Assembly: GCF_019968905.1 (NCBI RefSeq)
Contig: NZ_CP079946.1
Span: 4,588,001 to 4,652,000 of the forward strand
Source of the DNA: Corallococcus sp. EGB
GTDB lineage: Bacteria; Myxococcota; Myxococcia; Myxococcales; Myxococcaceae
DNA length: 64,000 nucleotides
Direction of reading: 5' to 3'
The notes beneath the pieces are model-generated. The model was not told the DNA's origin. It did not search any database and was given only the letters and a program-made list of their open reading frames with translations. Within the stretch, counting starts at the first letter, position 1; the number at the start of each line of letters is the position of its first letter. Of the stretch, positions 1 through 8,007 are shown piece after piece. The translations under genes and the position numbers were made by a program.

Positions 1-99
1 CAGGCACGTGAGCGCGAGCGCCGCGCCCACGACGGTCCACGCCGCGCGCGGACCCGGGACTCGTGGCTCGGCGCGCTCGGAGGATGCAGGGGGCTCCAT
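1..99 (-). CDS. N-terminal part of a membrane-anchored protein, cut by the window edge
   Basis: An ATG on the minus strand at 99 opens a frame that runs off the left edge without a stop. The 33 visible residues start with a Pro/Glu/Arg-rich cytoplasmic-type stretch (MEPPASSERAEPR) and then turn hydrophobic (AAWTVVGAALALTCL). That looks like a single-pass anchor or uncleaved signal just after the N-terminus. There is no clear ribosome binding site in front of the ATG, so the start is uncertain. Nothing more can be said about function. Confidence 0.45.
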   Translation of the reverse strand, partial: MEPPASSERAEPRVPGPRAAWTVVGAALALTCL

Positions 100-125
100 C
101 GGGGCGCGGATTGTTCCCGGTCGCG

Positions 126-152
126 GGTGTTCCCGTCCAGCGTGGGAACACC
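126..152. promoter_or_regulatory. Perfect 9-bp inverted repeat (operator or hairpin)
   Basis: GGTGTTCCC at 126-134 and GGGAACACC at 144-152 form a perfect inverted repeat around a 9-base spacer. A further direct copy of TGTTCCCG-like sequence lies just before it (around 113-120). It sits between the 3' end of the GNAT gene and the start of the gene at the left edge, so it could be an operator for that gene or a terminator stem. No T-run follows on either strand. Confidence 0.4.
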
Positions 153-192
153 GCCGTGCGAGGGGGCGCTCCCGCGAGACAGGAACGACGCC

Positions 193-996
193 TCATGCTC
201 CCTTCGCGGGGGCGAAGTACGAGCAGAACGGCGCCACGTCCCGGTAGCCCATGCGGCGGTAGACGGGCGCGCCGGCCTCCGTGGCATGGAGCACCGTGCG
301 CTCCAGGCCCCACGCGTGCTTCGCCTCCTCCAGCGCGCGCCGGAGCACCGTCTCCGCGGCGCTCTTGCGACGGTGCTCCGCGAGCGTCGCCACGAGCGCG
401 ATGTATGCAATGCCGTCCACACGCAGCGCCACCGTGCTCGTCGACGGAACGCCGTCGTGGCAGCCGACGAAGGCCCGGCTCTCGGGGCCGAAGATGCCGG
501 GAGCGGCCAGGGCTTCACGTCCCAGCGCCTGGGGCGTGTCGTAGCTGGCGGCGTTCACGTCCGCGACGGCGTTGTATCCCCAGGTGTCCCGCACCGGCCG
601 GACGTCGAGCGGCGGCAGGGGGCGCACCGGCTCCAGCAGCCGGTCCGCCACCATGCCGGTCGTGGTCATCCCCGGCTTGAGCCCTCGCGTGGCGAGCAGT
701 GCATCCGTGCGCTCCCGCAGCCCTGGTGCCAGCCACTCCGGCGTCAACGTGAAGGCCCACCCGTGGGGCCCCCGCGCGAAGTAGCTCGCGGCCGAGTCCA
801 CCGCACGCATCAGCTCCGCCTCCGTCTCCGCCGGCCGGTTGAGGAACGCCATGTTCATCAGCGACCACGTCACGTGGCCCGCGGTGATGAACACGTCCGC
901 CCGCTCCACGACCTCTCCATGGGGCAGGCCCAGCGTCATCAGCCTCCAGGCGCCACGGAACTGCGCATGCGACTCGTCGATCTCGGCTCGGGACAC
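193..996 (-). CDS. GNAT-family N-acetyltransferase
   Basis: A 267-residue protein. The C-terminal ~110 residues have the GNAT fold pattern: a strand with VALRVDG-AYIALVAT, then the acetyl-CoA loop region EHRRKSAAETVLRRAL, and a final VYRRMGYRDVAPF, the usual GNAT ending where the gained acetyl acceptor pocket closes. The acetyl-CoA loop is degenerate (RRKSAA instead of R/QxxGxG/A). The N-terminal half is a separate region of unknown fold. I chose the GTG at 996 because GGAGG lies 8 bases upstream; a longer reading from 1209 would run over the divergent neighbour. Substrate unknown. Confidence 0.75.
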   Translation of the reverse strand: MSRAEIDESHAQFRGAWRLMTLGLPHGEVVERADVFITAGHVTWSLMNMAFLNRPAETEAELMRAVDSAASYFARGPHGWAFTLTPEWLAPGLRERTDALLATRGLKPGMTTTGMVADRLLEPVRPLPPLDVRPVRDTWGYNAVADVNAASYDTPQALGREALAAPGIFGPESRAFVGCHDGVPSTSTVALRVDGIAYIALVATLAEHRRKSAAETVLRRALEEAKHAWGLERTVLHATEAGAPVYRRMGYRDVAPFCSYFAPAKGA

Positions 997-1121
997 GGGC
1001 GTGCCTCCAGATGGGGTCAAGAAGTAGGATTCTCCGCAATCGCGGACGCTCGCGTCTATGTGCGAGCAGGGAGGGGGCCTGCTAAAGCGAGGGCTCGATC
1101 CGGGCGTGAGGAGCGGTCGCG

Positions 1122-1550
1122 ATGAATCCCATGGAAGGGCAGCCCTGGCAGACGACGTGCCGGGTATGTGGCAGGCAGACCTGCCCGAAACCGGAGGCGG
1201 TGGCCTCATGGATGCGGACGATGCTGGACCGCGTGCACGGCGCGCAGATGCGCGGCGCGGGCCGCCGCGGCCTGCGCGAAGCGCTCGCGATGGAGGGGGT
1301 GCTCATCACCACGCACCTGGAGGTGTGGTCGCGGGCGCTCGAGGGCGTGTGCCCGGACTGCATCGCGGAGGTGGCTCCGGAGACGGACGCGAAGCTCCAG
1401 GATCCAGAAGCCATGCACGAAGCGGCGCTGGAGCGCTGGCGCACCTCCGCGCCGGAGCTGGTCAGCGACGCGGTGGAGTCCGCGGTGGATGACGTGCTCC
1501 AGGCGGCGCGCGAAGCCGCCACGCGCAACAAGCCGCCGCCCTCCGAGTGA
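1122..1550 (+). CDS. Conserved hypothetical protein with two CxxC pairs (zinc-ribbon-like)
   Basis: A 142-residue soluble protein not recognised by family. It has C13-x2-C16 near the N-terminus (plus C21) and C77-x2-C80 in the sequence CPDC, spaced as in a zinc ribbon interrupted by a helical insertion. The C-terminal part is Glu/Ala-rich and helical. AGGAG lies 8 bases before the ATG. It is divergent from the GNAT gene with about 125 bp between the two starts. A structural zinc site is an inference; the role is unknown. Confidence 0.7.
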   Translation: MNPMEGQPWQTTCRVCGRQTCPKPEAVASWMRTMLDRVHGAQMRGAGRRGLREALAMEGVLITTHLEVWSRALEGVCPDCIAEVAPETDAKLQDPEAMHEAALERWRTSAPELVSDAVESAVDDVLQAAREAATRNKPPPSE

Positions 1551-1553
1551 CGT

Positions 1554-1798
1554 TCAGGCCCCGAGTTCCTGATCCAGAGCATCGAGCAACGCCGACGCCA
1601 CCTCGGGCGTGGGCATCCCCGCCTCCGTGACGAGCGTCGCGTAGGGCTGCACCGCGACCTCCGCGCGCAGCAGGGCCCCGCGCAGCGCATCCTGCTCCGT
1701 GGCGGACAGCCGCGCGCGCCCACTGGTCGATGTCCCACGACAGGCCCGCGTGGCGCGGCTTGTCCTCGGCGATGCGGACCTGGGACGCCGGTGTTCAC
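1554..1798 (-). pseudogene. Decayed small gene carrying two frameshifts
   Basis: A GTG at 1798 (minus strand) has AGGAG 6 bases upstream, but its frame gives nonsense after a few codons. Reading on in the next frame gives a natural-looking stretch, VRIAEDKPRHAGLSWDIDQW. At a GC-dinucleotide tract (1710-1720) the sensible reading shifts frame again to ARLSATEQDALRG... and ends in DALDQELGA and a stop at 1554. Three reading frames are therefore needed for one ~80-residue protein. Removing four bases of the GC tract would rejoin the last two segments. It is a pseudogene, or the assembly is wrong here. Family not recognised. It fills most of the 355-bp gap between genes. Confidence 0.5.
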
Positions 1799-1905
1799 GC
1801 GCGACTCCTGAGGTTCGCGCGCAATTTTCACCAAGTCGTTCGTCCGCCCCGGGCCCTATGAGTCTTCGCGTTTCGCGACCCGTCCGCGATGACAGGAGAC
1901 TTCCC

Positions 1906-3153
1906 GTGCAGCGAGTTCCATCCAGAATCCTCCGGTTCGGTGCGCCGATGGCCGTGGGAATGGCGTTGTCCCTGGGGGCGGGCAGCGCCTCCGCTTCGGA
2001 CCACCTCGATACGCCTACGGTCATCGAGGATCCCTCGGCGGACATCGCCGACCTCTTCGCCTGGATGTCGCCCGATGGTCAGCGGCTGAACCTGGCCATG
2101 ACCGTGGTCGCGCACCGGTTCTCGGACCAGCTCCAGTACGTGTTCCATGTCAGCAGCGGGAAGCGCTTCGGAGAGACCACTGCTGACCTGTCCATCCAGT
2201 GCCGCTTCGATGCAGCGAACACCGCGGAGTGCTGGGCCGGTGACGTCGACCATGTCCGTGGAGATGCGAGCCGCGTGGCGGGAATCGAAGGGCGTCAGAA
2301 GCGCTTCCGCGTGTTCGCGGGACTGCGCGACGACCCCTTCTTCAACAATGTGAAGGGCACCCGCGCCGCCCTGGACGTGGCGAAGGCCGCGCTCCAGGGC
2401 GGCGCGCCCGTGGATGCCGCCCGATGCCCCCGCTTCGACGCGGCGACCACGCGGTCCATCCTCGAGCAGTGGCGCCAGACCCAGGGCGGGCCGGGAAAGA
2501 ACTTCCTGGCGGGCTGGTCGTCTTCGGCGCTGGTGGTCTCCATCGACCGTGACGCCGTCGGCAAGGCAGGGCCGTACCTCGCGGTGTGGGCAGGGATCTA
2601 CAAGAGCAACCCGGACGCACGGAAGGGGACCTCGGCTCGGCCGAAGCTCGGTGCGCCGGTGGATCGCATCGGGCGGCCGCTGACGGGCAATGCGTTGATC
2701 GGTCCGCTGGAGCCGGATGACGTGAGCGACCGGCGCAAGGAGGAATACAACCGCGCGGCTCCCGCGGACTGGGCTGGATTCGCACCGGACCTGCAGCGCA
2801 CGCTCGGGCTCTACGACGGGCTGGATGGAACGTGTGGGAACCAGTGGCTCGCCAATGCGGGTGGCGAACCCGCGCAGCGATATCAGCGCCTCGCGAAGCT
2901 GCTCGCGGACGACCGGCTGTGGATCAACAGCCGGGCCACTGTGTGCAAGCAGTACCTCTCTGTCGAACTGGCAGAGCTTTCGACTCCGGGGAAGCCGGGC
3001 ACCGACTGCGGCGGCAGGACGCCCCTCGAAGACTCGAACGACGTGTTCCGGTCGCTCCTCGCTCTCGGCGCGACGTCCGGTATCGATGACGGAGTGAAGG
3101 AGGACGACCATGTCCATTCCCTGTCCGACTTCCCGTTCCTGGCGGCCCCATGA
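1906..3153 (+). CDS. DUF4331 family secreted protein
   Basis: 415 residues from a GTG that has AGGAG about 8 bases upstream; an in-frame ATG at 1858 lacks such a site. Residues 1-30 are a signal peptide ending in SASA, and the mature protein begins SDHLDTP, the hallmark opening of the DUF4331 family (abundant in myxobacteria and other environmental bacteria, exported, function unknown). Four or more cysteines in the mature part may form disulfides. Its stop overlaps the next start (ATGA), so it is translationally coupled to the TPR protein that follows; the pair is probably one envelope or extracellular module. Confidence 0.85.
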   Translation: MQRVPSRILRFGAPMAVGMALSLGAGSASASDHLDTPTVIEDPSADIADLFAWMSPDGQRLNLAMTVVAHRFSDQLQYVFHVSSGKRFGETTADLSIQCRFDAANTAECWAGDVDHVRGDASRVAGIEGRQKRFRVFAGLRDDPFFNNVKGTRAALDVAKAALQGGAPVDAARCPRFDAATTRSILEQWRQTQGGPGKNFLAGWSSSALVVSIDRDAVGKAGPYLAVWAGIYKSNPDARKGTSARPKLGAPVDRIGRPLTGNALIGPLEPDDVSDRRKEEYNRAAPADWAGFAPDLQRTLGLYDGLDGTCGNQWLANAGGEPAQRYQRLAKLLADDRLWINSRATVCKQYLSVELAELSTPGKPGTDCGGRTPLEDSNDVFRSLLALGATSGIDDGVKEDDHVHSLSDFPFLAAP

Positions 3154-4262
3154 GACCGAGTGAATCCTGGAGCACGTGGCTGGCAGTCGCGGTCATGGTC
3201 TGCGGCGGAGCCACCGCCGCGTGGGGAGAGGCTCCGCGGTACGTCACGACCACGGGGGCCCTGGCGATCGAGAACCTCGACCACCGCATCGCGCTCCAAC
3301 GCGCGGACGCGGGCGTCGGGGAGCTGCTGCTCCTGCGGGCGCGATTCCTGAGCGACTACGACGCACTGGACCGCGCGAGCACGCTCGCGGAAGAACGTTC
3401 GAGGACGGCGGGTGACCTCCTGGAGCGTGCGCGCGCACGCTCGGCGGTCCACCGGTTCGCGGAGGCGCTCACGGACCTGGACGCAGCCGGAAAGGATGAC
3501 GAAGCGAGCAGCGATCTGCGTGCTTCGATCCTCGTCGCGACCGGACACGCGAGCGAAGCGATCTCCCGGCTCGAGGCAAGGGTGGCGCAGCGTCCCGGCT
3601 ACGCGTCGCGGAGCGCACTCGCGGGCGCCTACGCGGCGGTGGGCCGCTTCACCGACGCGGACCGGCTGTATTCCGAAGCGCTCGCGGACCTCGACACCAC
3701 TTCACCGTTTCCCTACGCCTGGATCTACTTCGCGCGCGGCGTGATGTGGGCCGAACAGGCTGGAGACCCCGCACGCGCCGAGCCGCTCTATGCCCGGGCG
3801 CTCGCCCATCTCCCCGAGTTCGCGATGGCGAACGTGCACCTCGCCGAGCTCGAGGCCGCGCGTGGCGACGTGGCGTCCGCGATGACACGGCTCGAACGCG
3901 TCGTCGCTTCGACGCACGAGCCCGAGGCCCTGGCACTCCTGGGAACGCTGCACCTTCGCACCGGTGCACCGGTGCGCGGCCGGAGCGAAATCACCGCCGC
4001 GCGCGAGCGCTTCGAAGCGCTCCTGGTCCGCCAACCGCTGGCCTTCGCGGACCACGCCGCGAGGTTCTACCTGGGGCCGGGCGCGGACCCGGAGCGGGCC
4101 TGGGTGCTGGCGCAACAGAGCCTGGAGGGCCGTCAAACCGCCAGCGCCTTCACCCTGGCCATCGAGGCCGCGCGTGCGACGGGACGCGAGTGCGAGGCCT
4201 GCGTGCTCGTCGAAGCGAGCCGGGCCCGGGGCTTGCCAGTCCCCGGGGACGGATGCCCGTAG
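3150..4262 (+). CDS. Exported tetratricopeptide-repeat protein
   Basis: 370 residues with a signal peptide (about 1-26, ending TAAWG) and then helical repeats of TPR type: for example GHASEAISRLEARVAQRPGYAS, AVGRFTDADRLYSEALADL and GDPARAEPLYARALAHLPEFA. TPRs are protein-interaction scaffolds. The C-terminus carries a CxxC pair (REC-EAC). It starts inside the stop of the DUF4331 gene (ATGA at 3150-3153), and the two are almost certainly one transcript. An obvious partner is the DUF4331 protein itself; this is inference from coupling. Confidence 0.85.
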   Translation: MRPSESWSTWLAVAVMVCGGATAAWGEAPRYVTTTGALAIENLDHRIALQRADAGVGELLLLRARFLSDYDALDRASTLAEERSRTAGDLLERARARSAVHRFAEALTDLDAAGKDDEASSDLRASILVATGHASEAISRLEARVAQRPGYASRSALAGAYAAVGRFTDADRLYSEALADLDTTSPFPYAWIYFARGVMWAEQAGDPARAEPLYARALAHLPEFAMANVHLAELEAARGDVASAMTRLERVVASTHEPEALALLGTLHLRTGAPVRGRSEITAARERFEALLVRQPLAFADHAARFYLGPGADPERAWVLAQQSLEGRQTASAFTLAIEAARATGRECEACVLVEASRARGLPVPGDGCP

Positions 4263-4271
4263 CGCGCTGCC

Positions 4272-5057
4272 TCAGGCCGACTGGGGCGCGCGGAACAAGG
4301 GCGCACCCAGCGCCGCACCGTTGACGCCGCCATCGACGAACAGATCCTGCCCGTTCACGTAGGACGCTTCGTCGGATGCGAGAAACAGCACCGTCCTGGC
4401 GATCTCCTCCGGCTTGCCGATGCGCCCCAGGGGGATGGTGGCGGACATGCGGCGCTCCAGCTTCGCGAAGGACTCCGGCGTGGGCGCGTCCTTCTCCCAG
4501 ATGGGCGTGTTCGTCGCGCCAGGGGACACGACGTTGACGCGGATGCCCTGTGGCGCGAGCTCCGCCGCGAGCACGCTCGCCATCGCCTTCAGCGCGCCCT
4601 TGCTCGCCGCGTATGCGGAGTAGCCCGGCATCCCCAACTCGCTGTGCACGGAGCTGGTGAGGATGACCGACGCGCCGGGCTTCAGGTGCGCGGCCGCGGC
4701 CTGCACCGTGAAGAACACCCCGGTGACGTTGGTCTGGAGCACGGACGTGAACGCCTCATGCGACGTCCTGCCCACGGGCGTCCGTTCCGCGATGCCGGCG
4801 TTGGCGAACACGATGTCCAATCCGCCGAAGCGCTCCACCGTCGCCGCCACCGCGCGCTCCAGGGCGGATGGCTCCGTGGCGTCCGCCTGCACCGCCAGCA
4901 CGTTCGCGCCCAGCTTCTTCACCACCGCGTCCAGCGTCTCCCGGTTGCGGCCGGTGATGGCCACCCGCGCCCCCTCCGCCACGAACAGCCGCGCCGTCGC
5001 CAGCCCGATGCCACTGTTACCGCCCGTGATCAGCGCCGTCTTTCCCTTGAGCCGCAT
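4272..5057 (-). CDS. Short-chain dehydrogenase/reductase (SDR)
   Basis: 261 residues, the usual length of classical SDR enzymes. It has the NAD(P)-binding motif TGGNSGIG at residues 11-18, the NAG motif near residue 87, catalytic Ser near 136 and Y149-AAS-K153. R37/R39 after the second strand suggest NADP preference (inferred). GGAGG precedes the ATG by 7 bases. It is divergent from an HxlR regulator and separated from it by two palindromes, so it is very probably the regulator's target, for instance in quinone or carbonyl detoxification. It is tail-to-tail with the TPR gene. Confidence 0.9.
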   Translation of the reverse strand: MRLKGKTALITGGNSGIGLATARLFVAEGARVAITGRNRETLDAVVKKLGANVLAVQADATEPSALERAVAATVERFGGLDIVFANAGIAERTPVGRTSHEAFTSVLQTNVTGVFFTVQAAAAHLKPGASVILTSSVHSELGMPGYSAYAASKGALKAMASVLAAELAPQGIRVNVVSPGATNTPIWEKDAPTPESFAKLERRMSATIPLGRIGKPEEIARTVLFLASDEASYVNGQDLFVDGGVNGAALGAPLFRAPQSA

Positions 5058-5077
5058 CCGCCTGCCTCCGCGTTTTT

Positions 5078-5094
5078 GGTTTCATGATGAAACC
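5078..5094. promoter_or_regulatory. Operator O1: 17-bp palindrome before the SDR gene
   Basis: GGTTTCATGATGAAACC is a perfect palindrome around one central base. It lies 21 bases upstream of the SDR start codon, where a repressor would cover the promoter. A second, looser copy lies 41 bp away. The likely binder is the HxlR-type protein encoded on the other side of the intergenic region. Confidence 0.7.
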
Positions 5095-5118
5095 AATCGC
5101 CGGATGAATAAAAACCCT

Positions 5119-5135
5119 GGTTTCGTTATGCAACC
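5119..5135. promoter_or_regulatory. Operator O2: imperfect copy of the palindrome before hxlR
   Basis: GGTTTCGTTATGCAACC keeps the GGTT...AACC ends and most of the O1 bases (GGTTTC-T-ATG-AACC). Its start is 41 bp from the start of O1, close to four helical turns, so both sites lie on the same face of the DNA. It lies about 32 bp before the GTG of the regulator gene, which fits autoregulation. Confidence 0.6.
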
Positions 5136-5167
5136 AGTTGTGGATGAGCCCGAGGAAGGAGGCGGCG

Positions 5168-5620
5168 GTGAAGCGGACGAGCATGGAAGGGGTGATGTGC
5201 CCGGTGGCCCGGTCGCTGGACGTCATCGGGGACTGGTGGTCGCTGCTCATCGTGCGGGATGCGCAGTACGGCCTGCGCCGCTTCGGTGAGTTCCAGAAGA
5301 GCCTGGGCGTGGCGAAGAACATCCTGGCCCAGCGCCTGCGGCACCTGGTGGACCACGGCATCCTCGAAACGCAGCCGGCCTCCGACGGCAGCGCCTGGCA
5401 GGAGTACGTGCTGACGGAGAAGGGCCAGAGCCTCTTTCCCATCCTGGTCGCGCTGGGGCAGTGGGGGCAGGAGCACTGTTTCCAGGCGGGCGAACCCCGC
5501 ACGCGGGTGCTCGACAAGGCGCACGGAAAGCCGGTGAAGCCGCTGGAGGTGCGCGCGGCGGACGGCCGGGTGCTGACGCTGAAGGACGTGCGCCTGGAGC
5601 GGCCGCCCTCACAAGGGTAG
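5168..5620 (+). CDS. HxlR-family winged-helix transcriptional regulator
   Basis: 150 residues from the GTG at 5168, which has AAGGAGG 5 bases upstream. The HxlR pattern is clear: CPVARSLDVIGDWWSLLIVRD at the N-terminus, FGEFQKSLGVAKNILAQRLRHLVDHGIL as recognition helix and wing, and a YVLTEKG strand. The Cys (C11) in the CPVA motif is the residue used as a redox or quinone sensor in YodB/HypR/QorR-type relatives, so control by electrophiles or oxidants is plausible (inferred). Divergent from the SDR gene with two shared palindromes between. Confidence 0.9.
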   Translation: MKRTSMEGVMCPVARSLDVIGDWWSLLIVRDAQYGLRRFGEFQKSLGVAKNILAQRLRHLVDHGILETQPASDGSAWQEYVLTEKGQSLFPILVALGQWGQEHCFQAGEPRTRVLDKAHGKPVKPLEVRAADGRVLTLKDVRLERPPSQG

Positions 5621-5654
5621 CGCCACCCGGAGCCGGGCTGGTTAGGGTGTGCCC

Positions 5655-7301
5655 ATGACGCGCCCTGCATCGGATTCGTGGTCACTGCCCTGGATGGGGC
5701 TGGGGCTGAGCAGCAACCTGAGCGCCTCGGACGTGCCGCAGCCGTACCGGTTGCTCGATGCCTCGCCCGGCCTCTTCGACTTCGTGGAGTACAGCGCGCC
5801 CATCGCGCTGGAGGAGGCGAAGGCCCAGGCCACGCTCTTTCCGGAGATGTGGCGCCGGCGCTCGGAGGTGCCGGTCCTCTTCCATCCCGTGCACCTGAAC
5901 CTGTGGGGGCCGGAGCTGGAGCCCGCGTCCGCGCTCGCGCAGCTGGACGCGCACGCGCGCGCGGTGGGCAGCCCGTGGGTGGGCAACGACGTGGGCTGGT
6001 GGCACGCGGGCGGTCAGCCCTTCCCGGGCTACCTCTATGTCACGCCGCCGTTCAACGAAGCGGGCGTGCGGGACAGCGCGGCGCACGCGCTCCACATCCA
6101 GGCGGGCTTGAGCGTCCCGCTGGTGATTGAGAACCCCGCGGTGCTCGCCACGCGCGGTGGGATGCACGCGCTGGACTTCATGGCGAAGCTGCACGCGCGC
6201 ACGGGCCTGCCGCTGCTCCTGGACCTGGGCCACCTCTTCAGCCACCAGCTCTCCGCGGGCCTGCCCCTGCGCACGGGGCTGGATGGCTTCCCGCTGGATC
6301 AGGTCGTGGAGCTCCACATCGCGGGCGGCGTGGTGACACGCAGGGGAGGGCGGACCTTCTACGTGGATGATCACACGCAGCCCGTGCGCGAGGAGCTGTT
6401 CGAACTGCTGGCGGAGGTCCTCCCGCGCTGCCCGCGCCTGCGCGCCGTCACCTTCGAGGGCGATGGCCATCCGCCGGAGGTCGCGCTCGCGTCGCTGCGG
6501 AGGCTGCGCGCGCTTGTGACAGGAGCGTCACGGCCCGCCATCGACGTCCCCGCGTCGCGCGCGCCCGTGCCCGCGCTCACCGGGGACAGCCGCCCATGGG
6601 CGCTCTTCGACGCAGGGCACGGCGTCACGCCGGCCGCGGAGGACGAGGACCCCGAGGGCACGCGCGCGGACCGGGACTTCCGCCTGGCGGTGGTGGCGGA
6701 GCAGCTGGACAAGGAGTGGCCCCTCACGCGCCTGCTGCTCGCGGCGACGCCGGAGGGGCTGGAGTCCTTCACCCGCTCGCGCGAGTACCGAGGGCTCTTC
6801 GACGGGCTGGGCAGGTCGCTGTCCCACGCCTTCGCGTCCTGGGCCCGCAAGCGCGTGATGGCCTCGCCGTCGGACGGGGTGGCCGCCGCGCTGTCCCTGG
6901 AGATGATGCTGCCGCACGCCTTCCTCCAGGAGCCTCCGGCCCCCGCGCCGGGCCAGGTGGCGCTGGCCGAGGACGTCCGGCTGGGCTCGTTCCCCGCGGA
7001 CCTGACGGAGCTCGTCTTCGCCGCACGGGCGTTGCGGCGGCACCTCACCGGCCGCGCATGGGCCTGTGGGGCGCTGGAGGTGTCCGGCCTGGAGGCCCTG
7101 GCGCAGGTGGCGGCCCGGCCGGGACCCGGCCCCTGGCGCTTCGCCATCCGCCGCAAGGCCCCGGGCTTCGAGGTCCTGACGCTCCCGCCGGAGGTGGCCG
7201 AGGGGCTTCGGGGGCTCGCGGACGGCCCGCTCCCGGCGGAGTCCCTGCCCGGATGGCTGCTCGCGGAAGGGCAGGCGCGCGGTCTCTTGCGGCGGGCATA
7301 A
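5655..7301 (+). CDS. MNIO (DUF692) family protein fused to a C-terminal domain
   Basis: 548 residues. Residues 1 to about 280 have the layout of the DUF692 / multinuclear non-haem iron oxidase TIM barrel: VLFHPVHLNLWG, GNDVGWWHAGG, VIENPAV, LLDLGHLF, VVELHIAGG, DDHTQPVREELFELL and TFEGDG follow the family's successive motifs. Several differ from the usual form as I know it (SDH-L-W, IHLAGH, DTHDHPV, LERDD), so metal ligation may be altered. After a linker, residues ~340-548 form a second, unrecognised domain; its end (FEVLTLPPEVAEGLRGL) resembles partner or peptide-recognition modules. MNIO enzymes usually modify Cys-containing peptides, but no precursor gene is visible beside it. The GTG at 5649 is an alternative start. 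Confidence 0.8.
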   Translation: MTRPASDSWSLPWMGLGLSSNLSASDVPQPYRLLDASPGLFDFVEYSAPIALEEAKAQATLFPEMWRRRSEVPVLFHPVHLNLWGPELEPASALAQLDAHARAVGSPWVGNDVGWWHAGGQPFPGYLYVTPPFNEAGVRDSAAHALHIQAGLSVPLVIENPAVLATRGGMHALDFMAKLHARTGLPLLLDLGHLFSHQLSAGLPLRTGLDGFPLDQVVELHIAGGVVTRRGGRTFYVDDHTQPVREELFELLAEVLPRCPRLRAVTFEGDGHPPEVALASLRRLRALVTGASRPAIDVPASRAPVPALTGDSRPWALFDAGHGVTPAAEDEDPEGTRADRDFRLAVVAEQLDKEWPLTRLLLAATPEGLESFTRSREYRGLFDGLGRSLSHAFASWARKRVMASPSDGVAAALSLEMMLPHAFLQEPPAPAPGQVALAEDVRLGSFPADLTELVFAARALRRHLTGRAWACGALEVSGLEALAQVAARPGPGPWRFAIRRKAPGFEVLTLPPEVAEGLRGLADGPLPAESLPGWLLAEGQARGLLRRA

Positions 7302-7368
7302 GGGGCGGCAGTGTCCGTAGGTGAACGGACCCTTGCGCCCACCTGTCTGGTGGGGTAGTGCCCGCCGC

Positions 7369-8007
7369 ATGTCGTCACCCCTCGTCGTTGGCATCGCGGG
7401 CGGCACCGCGTCCGGCAAGACCACGGTGGCCCGCAAGGTGCGTGAGGCCCTTGCCGACTGCCGGGTCGCCTTCATTGATCAGGATTCGTACTACCGGGAC
7501 CTGAAGGACATGTCCCTCGAAGAGCGGCGGGAGGTGAACTTCGACCATCCCGACGCCTTCGACACGGAGCTGTTGGTCAGCCACCTGCGCGCGCTCAAGC
7601 AGGGCCACGCCATCCAGAAGCCCGTCTACGACTTCGTCACGTCCGGCCGTCAGCCGCACACGCACCGCGTGGACCCCGGGGACATCATCCTCATCGAGGG
7701 CATCCTCGTGCTCCACATGAAGGAGGTGCGCGACGAGATGGACGTGAAGATCTACGTCGACGCGGACGACGACCTGCGCATCCTTCGCCGCCTCACCCGC
7801 GACATCAAGGACCGCGGCCGCGACTTCGACCACGTGGTGGGCCAGTACCTGCGCCACGTGCGCCCCATGCACATGGGCTTCGTGGAGCCGTCCAAGCACC
7901 ACGCGGACATCATCATCCCGCACGGCGGCAACAACGACATCGCCATCGGGATGCTGGTGGGCGCGCTCCGGGCGCGGCTCGCCACGCAGCATCAGGCCCA
8001 GCGCTAG
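7369..8007 (+). CDS. udk: Uridine kinase
   Basis: 212 residues, the standard length. The P-loop GIAGGTASGKTT starts at about residue 9, followed by the uridine kinase signatures DQDSYYRDL, NFDHPDAFD, YDF, and EGILVL. It phosphorylates uridine/cytidine to UMP/CMP in pyrimidine salvage in the cytoplasm. The ATG at 7369 places the P-loop at the usual distance from the N-terminus; the longer in-frame reading adds an unrelated extension. It ends overlapping by a few bases the convergent MetX-like gene. Confidence 0.95.
   Translation: MSSPLVVGIAGGTASGKTTVARKVREALADCRVAFIDQDSYYRDLKDMSLEERREVNFDHPDAFDTELLVSHLRALKQGHAIQKPVYDFVTSGRQPHTHRVDPGDIILIEGILVLHMKEVRDEMDVKIYVDADDDLRILRRLTRDIKDRGRDFDHVVGQYLRHVRPMHMGFVEPSKHHADIIIPHGGNNDIAIGMLVGALRARLATQHQAQR

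Noticed and set aside
997-1209. N-terminal extension of the GNAT gene to 1209
   Set aside because: It overlaps the start of the divergent 142-residue gene, is Ser/Pro/Arg-rich without pattern, and the GTG at 996 has a strong ribosome site.
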